64,000 bases of DNA from JAGPCK01 sp964535575. Lineage in GTDB: Bacteria; Bacteroidota; Bacteroidia; UKL13-3. Under the pieces are notes generated by a model. The model had not been told where the DNA came from. It saw only the letters and a list, made by a program, of their open reading frames with translations, and did no database searches. A program made the translations under genes and the position numbers. Where the stretch lies: contig CAZHTC010000002.1 in the NCBI GenBank assembly GCA_964535575.1, forward strand, positions 248,001 through 312,000. The letters run 5' to 3'. Within the stretch, counting starts at the first letter, position 1, and each line of letters begins with the position of its first letter. Of the stretch, positions 1-6,197 are shown in pieces.

Positions 1-680
1 TTATTGAATGCGAACCATGCGGTTAATCCCCCCAAAGACAAATCATAAAAATTGGCAAAAGTGTGGTAATACAATACATCGTAACTGGCATGATACTGTA
101 TTCTGAATCCAAGCGACAGCAGCATTACCAATGGGAAAATCCATTTTGACCACCTGAATGGAACTGCCAAAAAAAGCAGTGGCCATATCAGGTAAAATTG
201 CTCTTCAATGGCAACCGACCAGCTTATTCCGGCCGGATGAATGCCCCCACCGGGAACGAGGTAAGTCATATTGGTGAGAAAGTAAAAATATTTCCATTTT
301 TCGGGGGTAAGTTGTGCGAAGGATATACCATGTTGAGGGGCATAAACAAAAAAAGTAAACAGGATGAGTGCAAAGTACAAAGGCCAAATCCGAAGCGTTC
401 TGCGAATATAAAATGCCGGAACGTCAATTTTGCCGGTACGTTGTTTTTCCAGCAGAAGGAGATAGGTGATAAGAAACCCACTTAACACAAAAAAACAGGA
501 TACCCCGTATCCACCCGCCCAAAAAAATGCATTGGTTAGCTTATTTAACAGATAGGATTTAGGGAAAAAGGGCTCAAGCGGAATGGAAAACGCATGTTGA
601 ATAAAAACCACAGCAAAGGCTATATACCTCAGCCCGTCAAGGTTGGGGAAGAATACTTTTTCGGTTACTCTTTTGTTCAA
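1..680 (-). CDS. Acyltransferase family 3 membrane protein (partial, C-terminus outside window)
   Basis: The reverse strand is open from a TTG at 680 to the window edge, giving about 226 residues. The N-terminus has the acyltransferase-3 (OafA/YrhL type) signature FPNLDGLRYIAF followed by a hydrophobic stretch and a histidine (VVFIQH), then FFVLSGFLITY, an RRTLRIWPLY arginine motif and the SWSVAIEEQFYLIWP segment typical of the family. These integral inner-membrane enzymes acylate surface sugars or lipids; the substrate cannot be told here. TTG is chosen as start because a TAA lies three codons upstream, there is no in-frame ATG near it, and a TAnnTTTG promoter sits 21 bp upstream. The family is usually 350-400 residues, so about 40% is missing. 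Confidence 0.85.
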   Translation of the reverse strand, partial: MNKRVTEKVFFPNLDGLRYIAFAVVFIQHAFSIPLEPFFPKSYLLNKLTNAFFWAGGYGVSCFFVLSGFLITYLLLLEKQRTGKIDVPAFYIRRTLRIWPLYFALILFTFFVYAPQHGISFAQLTPEKWKYFYFLTNMTYLVPGGGIHPAGISWSVAIEEQFYLIWPLLFLAVPFRWSKWIFPLVMLLSLGFRIQYHASYDVLYYHTFANFYDLSLGGLTAWFAFN

Positions 681-700
681 ATTATGCTTTTATGTGGCTT

Positions 701-708
701 CAAAGATA
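701..708 (-). promoter_or_regulatory. Bacteroidota -7 promoter element for the acyltransferase
   Basis: On the reverse strand this reads TATCTTTG, an exact match to TAnnTTTG, 21 bp before the TTG start at 680. No TTG -33 element at standard spacing is visible. Confidence 0.45.
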
Positions 709-717
709 GGTTTTCCT

Positions 718-725
718 TACTTTTG
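718..725 (+). promoter_or_regulatory. Bacteroidota -7 promoter element for pepP
   Basis: TACTTTTG matches TAnnTTTG exactly, 21 bp before the ATG at 747. It faces away from the acyltransferase promoter at 701-708, so the two genes appear to be divergently transcribed from one compact region. Confidence 0.45.
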
Positions 726-746
726 AATTTTAATCGATTATTTAAA

Positions 747-2036
747 ATGAAGTACCATTCGCTGAAAAATGATATGTTTAAGCAAAACCGAAGCAATTTT
801 GCCGCAAAGCTTAAGCCTAATTCCATTGCTATTATCAATTCAAACGATGAGCAGCTGAAAAATGGAGACGCCAGTTTTGATTTTAAGCAAAATTCGGATT
901 TGTTTTACCTGAGCGGGGTAGATCAGGAAAATACCATTTTGATTATTTACCCCGATTGTCCTGTGCCTGCTTATCGGGAGGCTTTGTTTGTAAAACGAAG
1001 CAATGAACATATCGAGAAATGGTATGGTCATAAACTTTCAGTTGATGAGGCCAAAGCAGTGTCGGGTATTCAAACAATCATGTTTGAAGATGAATTTGAA
1101 ACGCTCATCAAACCCATCATTCAATATGCCGAGAATATTTACCTTAACCTGAACGAAAACGATCGCAGCAGTAATAGCACTTATTACAAAGACCTGCGAT
1201 TTGCCAATGATTTAAAAGTAAAGTTCCCGTTGCATCACTACCATCGGGCCGCTCCCATACTTCATCGCCTTCGTTCCGTTAAATCGGCCTACGAACTTGA
1301 GCTGATGAAAACGGCTGTAGGTATTTCTGAAAAAATGTTTCACCGGCTTCTTAGGTTTGTTAAGCCGGGTGTTTGGGAGTACGAAATAGAGGCAGAGATT
1401 ATTCACGAGTTTATACGAAACAGAGCCACAGGTCATTCGTTTCAACCTATTGTAGCTTCGGGCGGAAGGGCATGTATTTTACATTACGTGGATAATAACC
1501 TTCAGTGCAAAGAAGGCGAACTAGTGCTTATTGACTCGGGGGCCGATTATGCGAATTACGCCTCAGATATGACGCGTACCATTCCGGTAAGCGGAAGATT
1601 TACTCCACGTCAAAAGGCCGTTTATAATGCCGTATTGCACGTGCAGCGCGAAGCAATGAAATTACTAAAGCCGGGAGTAATGCTCATGGAATACCAAAAG
1701 CAGGTAGAGTTAATTTGCGAAGAGCAATTGATTAAACTCGGGCTGTTTACAGCCGATGATGTGAAAAAGCAGGATGCCGGAAATCCGTTGTTCAGAAGAT
1801 ATTTTTATCACGGAACTTCCCATTTTCTCGGAATAGATGTTCATGATGTAGGCATGCGTTATGAACCAATGAAAGAAAATATGGTATTCTCATGCGAGCC
1901 GGGTATTTATATCAAGGAAGAAAATATTGGTATAAGGCTGGAAAATGAGGTGCTTATCACAGCCAATGGATGCGCGGATTTAATGGCGCATATTCCAATT
2001 GAAGCGGATGAAATTGAACAGTTGATGAACAAATAA
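747..2036 (+). CDS. pepP: Xaa-Pro aminopeptidase (aminopeptidase P, M24B)
   Basis: This 429-residue cytosolic metallopeptidase should remove an N-terminal residue preceding proline. The N-terminal half is the aminopeptidase P creatinase-like domain (FKQNSDLFYLSGV). The C-terminal pita-bread domain keeps the dimetal ligands: two aspartates in LIDSGADYANYASDMTRT, the histidine of YHGTSHFLGIDVHDVG, and glutamates in SCEPGIY and IRLENEV. The open frame extends upstream to 594, but ATG 747 gives the expected N-terminus (MKYHSLKNDMF) and follows a promoter element, so it is preferred. The gene converges on the TonB-like gene with only 2 bp between stop codons. Confidence 0.93.
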   Translation: MKYHSLKNDMFKQNRSNFAAKLKPNSIAIINSNDEQLKNGDASFDFKQNSDLFYLSGVDQENTILIIYPDCPVPAYREALFVKRSNEHIEKWYGHKLSVDEAKAVSGIQTIMFEDEFETLIKPIIQYAENIYLNLNENDRSSNSTYYKDLRFANDLKVKFPLHHYHRAAPILHRLRSVKSAYELELMKTAVGISEKMFHRLLRFVKPGVWEYEIEAEIIHEFIRNRATGHSFQPIVASGGRACILHYVDNNLQCKEGELVLIDSGADYANYASDMTRTIPVSGRFTPRQKAVYNAVLHVQREAMKLLKPGVMLMEYQKQVELICEEQLIKLGLFTADDVKKQDAGNPLFRRYFYHGTSHFLGIDVHDVGMRYEPMKENMVFSCEPGIYIKEENIGIRLENEVLITANGCADLMAHIPIEADEIEQLMNK

Positions 2037-2038
2037 GT

Positions 2039-2839
2039 TCATTCAAGTTCATACCGTATCGGTAACAGAAGTTTCACATATACATTGGTGTTTGCATTTT
2101 TGCCCGGAGTCCATTTAGGCATATGGCGAAGCACTTCTTCCACCGCTTGTTCCATTCCATAGCCATTGTGCGAAACGGCTTCTATTTGTATAATATTTCC
2201 ATCCGGATCAACAATAAAAGATACCACTACTTTGGCATGTTCTATTCCGGCCTGTTTGGCTTTTGCAAAATTCACTTTTGATTTGATGTAACGGTCAAAA
2301 GCTTCGGCCCCGCCCGGAAACTGAGGAGGAACCTCGGCATAGGCTGCAGGATTGTTGATACTGCCTCCTTCTACTGTTGTAATTCCGGCTGTTGTAGTGG
2401 TTGATGTGCCGCTGTGGCCGTCATCTCCGCCTGTTAGACCTGTAGTGGATGCGGATGTTTGAGAAGCCCTGATTGACTGCGTATCGGTAAAGGTGTTTTG
2501 GGCGGAGTCTGAAATCTGAAATGAAGTATGGGCTTGAGAAGCGGGTGGAGGTGGTTGGATTCCCGGTTTAATTGTTTTGGGCACCACCGTTTCAGGAATA
2601 GTGAATATCTCAGATATAATGTAAGGTCTTTGGGCTACAGGTGCGGTAGCAGGAGTACCCCTCGATTTCAGATAGAATACAATAGACAGGGCAAAAAGAG
2701 CGCTGATGGTGTAAATGTAGGCTCTTAAAATGGTTTGGTTGTAACCGGAACGTATTACATACGCACCGTAATTTTTGTTTCTGTTTTCGAAAACAAGTTC
2801 ATTCCACTCATTCTCGCGGTTCAAAAAATTAGTTTTCAT
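2039..2839 (-). CDS. TonB family energy transducer
   Basis: This 266-residue protein has the Bacteroidota TonB layout. The cytoplasmic N-terminus contains FENRNKNYGAYVIR, followed by one transmembrane helix (about residues 37-57), a proline-rich and Ser/Thr-rich periplasmic spacer (PPPPA, then many T/S/G) and a C-terminal TonB domain (FPGGAEAFDRYI and VVVSFIVDPDGNI). Such proteins couple the proton motive force to outer-membrane receptors, but no ExbB/ExbD or TonB-dependent receptor is encoded nearby, so the partner is unknown. The frame is open 10 codons further upstream, but MKTNFLNREN is the family-like start. Confidence 0.85.
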   Translation of the reverse strand: MKTNFLNRENEWNELVFENRNKNYGAYVIRSGYNQTILRAYIYTISALFALSIVFYLKSRGTPATAPVAQRPYIISEIFTIPETVVPKTIKPGIQPPPPASQAHTSFQISDSAQNTFTDTQSIRASQTSASTTGLTGGDDGHSGTSTTTTAGITTVEGGSINNPAAYAEVPPQFPGGAEAFDRYIKSKVNFAKAKQAGIEHAKVVVSFIVDPDGNIIQIEAVSHNGYGMEQAVEEVLRHMPKWTPGKNANTNVYVKLLLPIRYELE

Positions 2840-2923
2840 ATCAGACTTATTTTCCTGTTCAACGCACAAACGAAGTTCTGGAGATATGCCTTTACTGAAT
2901 TTTTACGCTGTTTTTACAAAGGG

Positions 2924-3373
2924 CTACAGAAGTTGTTCAGAGTGACGGGCCGTTTCAACCTTGCTGATGATTTCTTCAATTACTCCCTTTTCATTAATCA
3001 CAAAAGTGGTTCGCACAATTCCCATATAGGTTCGGCCATACAATTTTTTTTCTGCCCATACTCCGTATTGTTCGCAGATGATATGGTCAGGATCTGAAAT
3101 AAGAATAAATGGCAATTGATATTTGGCTATAAAATTCTGGTGTTTTTTCACACTATCGGTGCTTATCCCAACAATTTGATAACCGGCTTTTTTAAATTTT
3201 GCATAATTGTCGCGCAGGTTGCAGGCCTGTGTTGTACAAGCCGGGGTATTATCTTTTGGATAGAAGTAAAGGATAACTTTTTTTGATAAAAGACTTTGAA
3301 GGGTTATCGGATTTCCATTATGGTCAACTCCGGTAAAAAGGGGAGCTTTTTTGCCAATGCTCACTCTACTCAT
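2924..3373 (-). CDS. bcp: Thiol peroxidase Bcp/PrxQ-type peroxiredoxin
   Basis: This 149-residue AhpC/TSA-family protein should reduce peroxides using thioredoxin. The active-site segment is YPKDNTPACTTQACNLRD, which has the peroxidatic cysteine and, five residues later, the resolving cysteine typical of the Bcp/PrxQ class. Family landmarks KVILYFYPKD, VGISTDS and the late TTFVINEKG are present. The start overlaps the stop of the upstream M23 peptidase by 4 bp (ATGA), so the two are probably translationally coupled. Length is normal for the family. Confidence 0.93.
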   Translation of the reverse strand: MSRVSIGKKAPLFTGVDHNGNPITLQSLLSKKVILYFYPKDNTPACTTQACNLRDNYAKFKKAGYQIVGISTDSVKKHQNFIAKYQLPFILISDPDHIICEQYGVWAEKKLYGRTYMGIVRTTFVINEKGVIEEIISKVETARHSEQLL

Positions 3374-5094
3374 TGAATAAAAATTTGTTTGCTCAGGGTA
3401 CTTTTATTTTTCTTTTTATCAGTAACAATAAGCTCAAAATTTAGTTTTTTGTTACGCGGAGTTTTTTTATCAAATTCATAAATGAGCAGGCTGTTTTTGG
3501 GGTCGTATTTGCATAAAACCCATTTCCCGTCCATGGTTAAGCGATAAGAGTCGATGCCGGATAAATTATCGTCTATCTGTATCTGCAATGCCAGGGTATC
3601 CATACATAAGGTATCATTTCTCAGGTACAAAAATTTAAGCCGCGGGGCTACCGTATCGGCTGCAATTGCGAAATCTCCGAAAGTTCTGCTGGGCGACCAT
3701 ATCCATCCGTTCACAACCTTTCCTCCTATATAACTTACATAGCCTTTATCTGAAACTTTCCCGATTATCATTTTGCTAAGAAGAAAGGAGTCTTTTACGT
3801 TAGGTTTTATACTTACAGCCACGTTGCTGCTTAATGGGGAATAGGGGTCGCCCAACGAATAAACCTTGGACAGGGTTCGTTTGTTTCCGGCTTCTGATTT
3901 ATAGCAAAAATCAAGAGTGTCATAGAGCGCTCCTTTGGGAATATCCATCCTTACCTCCTTAAATTCAAACGTATTATCTTTTTCCGGGGCAAAGCGTTCA
4001 TAGGAGCACGGAGAAAAATATCCTGACGACAGGCGTTCGGCCGAGTCTCCTTTGATAAAAAACGTGAGTAACGAAGCTTTTCCTGCCACGTCTTTGGCCA
4101 AAACCTGCACCCGGTGAATAAGTGTATCTCCCAGCCAAAACTTGCCCTTTCCTGGATAGTTCTTGTAAAGTTCAATCATGTTCCCGTCATCAATAAAACA
4201 TTTCTGAATGCGGATACGGTCTTTTTGTAATCGCTCAAAATCAATATGGGTATTTATGTATTTGGTGTCGAAAAAGCTGAATGATTCAATATCCATTCGG
4301 AAATATGGAATGGAATCTATAGCCATTTTTACCGTGTAAATATTTTGTTCCCTGTCAATATCGGTGATATAGTCATACACTTCGGTACCAATTCCTATTA
4401 ATCCCTGAGGTAACGTAATAATATCGGGCACTTCAAAAAAGTTGGTATCGGTGGTAATTTTTTTTGCCTGAAGGTTTTTCTGAAAAATTAAATACGGCCT
4501 GTTTGGCATCAAATTATAGATGGCAATTGTTTTGAAAAAGGGCGACAACGTATCGGTAACCGGCATATTAAACAACAGCGGGTTGATGGGGTATTCTGTT
4601 CGTGTGTTACGTAATTCAAAATGTAAGTGCGGCCCTGTAGAGCCGCCTGAATTCCCTGAGAAGGCAATCAAATCACCACGTTTTACCGGGAGTTGATTCT
4701 TCTTTGGAAAAATTTCCACCTCGAACGATTCATTACGGTATTGCTCCTCCTTTACAAATTCCGTAATGGAGTCGTTGTAACGCTGGAGATGTGCATAAAC
4801 GGAAGTGTAACCGTTAGGATGGTCAATGTATATCGCATTACCATATCCCCAGGCCGAAATTTTAATACGAGAAATCCATCCATCGGCAACGGCCTTTACC
4901 GGTAGCCCTTCTTTTTCAAATGTGCGTATATCGAGCCCTGAATGGAAATGATTATCGCGAAGTTGCCCGAAGGGTGCTGATAAAAGCATGATGGTATCAA
5001 TGGGTGAACGGAAATAACTTTGAGGGTAAACAGTTTGTGCTAAACTGTAGAGTGAACTTGAGAGGAGTAAAAATAAAGCTAAAAGAAATCTCAA
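3370..5094 (-). CDS. M23 family metallopeptidase (LytM-type), secreted
   Basis: This 574-residue exported protein begins with a signal peptide (MRFLLALFLLLSSSLYSLAQ, cleavage near residue 20). The LytM/M23 zinc endopeptidase fold follows at about residues 35-175 with both metal motifs intact: NHFHSGLDIRT (HxxxD) and GPHLHFEL (HxH). The family cleaves peptidoglycan cross-bridges. The long C-terminal part, about 400 residues, is beta-rich and ends in an Ig-like segment (DDNLSGIDSY); its role is unknown. A promoter element lies at 5118-5125 and bcp follows with a 4-bp overlap. Confidence 0.88.
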   Translation of the reverse strand: MRFLLALFLLLSSSLYSLAQTVYPQSYFRSPIDTIMLLSAPFGQLRDNHFHSGLDIRTFEKEGLPVKAVADGWISRIKISAWGYGNAIYIDHPNGYTSVYAHLQRYNDSITEFVKEEQYRNESFEVEIFPKKNQLPVKRGDLIAFSGNSGGSTGPHLHFELRNTRTEYPINPLLFNMPVTDTLSPFFKTIAIYNLMPNRPYLIFQKNLQAKKITTDTNFFEVPDIITLPQGLIGIGTEVYDYITDIDREQNIYTVKMAIDSIPYFRMDIESFSFFDTKYINTHIDFERLQKDRIRIQKCFIDDGNMIELYKNYPGKGKFWLGDTLIHRVQVLAKDVAGKASLLTFFIKGDSAERLSSGYFSPCSYERFAPEKDNTFEFKEVRMDIPKGALYDTLDFCYKSEAGNKRTLSKVYSLGDPYSPLSSNVAVSIKPNVKDSFLLSKMIIGKVSDKGYVSYIGGKVVNGWIWSPSRTFGDFAIAADTVAPRLKFLYLRNDTLCMDTLALQIQIDDNLSGIDSYRLTMDGKWVLCKYDPKNSLLIYEFDKKTPRNKKLNFELIVTDKKKNKSTLSKQIFIQ

Positions 5095-5117
5095 CTTTGT
5101 ACTTTCTTCGTTTGTAA

Positions 5118-5125
5118 CAAAGCTA
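5118..5125 (-). promoter_or_regulatory. Bacteroidota -7 promoter element for M23 peptidase-bcp
   Basis: The reverse strand reads TAGCTTTG (TAnnTTTG), 24 bp before the ATG at 5094. It overlaps a small palindrome, TTTGTAACAAA at 5111-5121. Confidence 0.4.
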
Positions 5126-5193
5126 AGAACTGATTGATTAGTAAACGATTTGTGTTATAAACAGGTGTAATGAGAAATGTACAGGTTTAAGCC

Positions 5194-5805
5194 TTATTTC
5201 ACCTCTGTATGCAACAGCTTTTGTCCTTCTAAAAATGCCTCTAATTTGTCACCTATCAGCACTTTCCCTACCCCGGCCGGAGTGCCGGTGTAAATGAGGT
5301 CACCGGTTTTAAGAGTGAAAAATGTGGATATATAGCTAATGATCTGGTTAAAGTTAAATAGCATTTCTGCTGAAGATCCTTCCTGAACGGGTTCTCCGTT
5401 TTTAAGCAAATGGAAATGAATATTTTCTTTTTTCTTCACGTTATTGAGGGGAATAAGTGAACCAATGGGTGCCGAACCATCAAATGCTTTGGCAATTTCC
5501 CAGGGTAATCCTTTTTCTTTTTGTTTTTGCTGCAGGTCTCTTGCCGTAAAGTCAATTCCTACGGTAATCTGGTCGTAATACTTGTACGCAAAGCGCGGCT
5601 CTATGCGTTTCCCGTTGCGGCAAATACGAATTACCAGTTCCAGTTCATGATGTACATCAGCTGAAAAATCGGGCAGAAAAAAGGGCTCATTATTTTTTAA
5701 CAGGGCTGTTTCGGGTTTGCAAAAAATAACCGGAGCATCTGGTACAGCATTGTTCAACTCCCGGGCATGTTCGCTATAATTACGCCCTACGCAAAAAATC
5801 TTCAT
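5194..5805 (-). CDS. Fumarylacetoacetate hydrolase family protein
   Basis: This 203-residue protein matches the short single-domain FAH family (acylpyruvase/oxaloacetate decarboxylase-like). Landmarks are the N-terminal KIFCVGRNYSEHARE, the catalytic and metal region HHELELVIRI (the E-x-E that binds the divalent metal), VGIDFTARDLQ, and the C-terminal GDLIYTGTPAGVG. The exact substrate cannot be assigned from sequence; pyruvate-type beta-diketo acids are likely for this subgroup. Upstream only a one-mismatch promoter element (TTCCTTTG, 5826-5833) is visible. Confidence 0.88.
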   Translation of the reverse strand: MKIFCVGRNYSEHARELNNAVPDAPVIFCKPETALLKNNEPFFLPDFSADVHHELELVIRICRNGKRIEPRFAYKYYDQITVGIDFTARDLQQKQKEKGLPWEIAKAFDGSAPIGSLIPLNNVKKKENIHFHLLKNGEPVQEGSSAEMLFNFNQIISYISTFFTLKTGDLIYTGTPAGVGKVLIGDKLEAFLEGQKLLHTEVK

Positions 5806-5860
5806 ACATGTTTGTGTTTACGTGGCAAAGGAAAGCATAGCGGTGAAGAAAAAAAACTGA

Positions 5861-5892
5861 AAAAGAAAAGACAGGCACATTGGCCTGCCTTC
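5861..5892 (-). terminator. Hairpin terminator after the small lipoprotein-like gene
   Basis: Read on the reverse strand, GCAGGC and GCCTGT pair around a CAATGT loop and are followed by CTTTTCTTTTT. It lies 26 bp past the stop at 5918. Confidence 0.6.
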
Positions 5893-5917
5893 TCAACCTA
5901 AATCCTGAACTGTAACC

Positions 5918-6088
5918 TTACTTCACAAGTGTGGTGTCGCCCCAGGGGTCATCATTCGGGCCTCCACCCGGAGGGCAGCAACTGGTCATGGACGATGCTG
6001 CTGCCAGTACTAATAGTACCAGCGCCACTTTCGCATAGGCCGGCATTCTCAAAAAGCCGGCTACTGTTGAAATCATTTTAGCTTTCAT
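5918..6088 (-). CDS. Small secreted or lipoprotein-like protein of unknown function
   Basis: I do not recognise this 56-residue protein. It has a basic N-terminus (MKAKMISTVAGFLRM), a hydrophobic helix (VALVLLVLAAASS) and then TSCCPPGGGPNDDPWG, a cysteine pair followed by a Pro/Gly/Asp-rich tail. The segment SMTSC resembles a lipobox, so a tiny lipoprotein of about 20 mature residues is possible; a membrane-anchored peptide is the alternative. The frame is open to 6121 but ATG 6088 is the better start. The gene lies between two hairpins, which suggests its own transcript. Confidence 0.55.
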   Translation of the reverse strand: MKAKMISTVAGFLRMPAYAKVALVLLVLAAASSMTSCCPPGGGPNDDPWGDTTLVK

Positions 6089-6130
6089 GTTTTTTGTTTT
6101 TAGTTGAACATTTAATTGCACCCTAAAGAC

Positions 6131-6166
6131 AAAACCCGTTGCGCAAAATGTTGCACAACGGGTTTT
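6131..6166 (-). terminator. Strong hairpin terminator after the propeller kinase
   Basis: AAAACCCGTTG (6131-6141) pairs perfectly with CAACGGGTTTT (6156-6166). After one C/A mismatch, GCAA and TTGC extend the stem to 15 bp. The T-rich arms flank it on both sides, so it may act in both directions. It lies 32 bp past the kinase stop at 6198. Confidence 0.75.
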
Positions 6167-6197
6167 GAATTTTTTAAATCCTTGTTTTTTAAGACGA

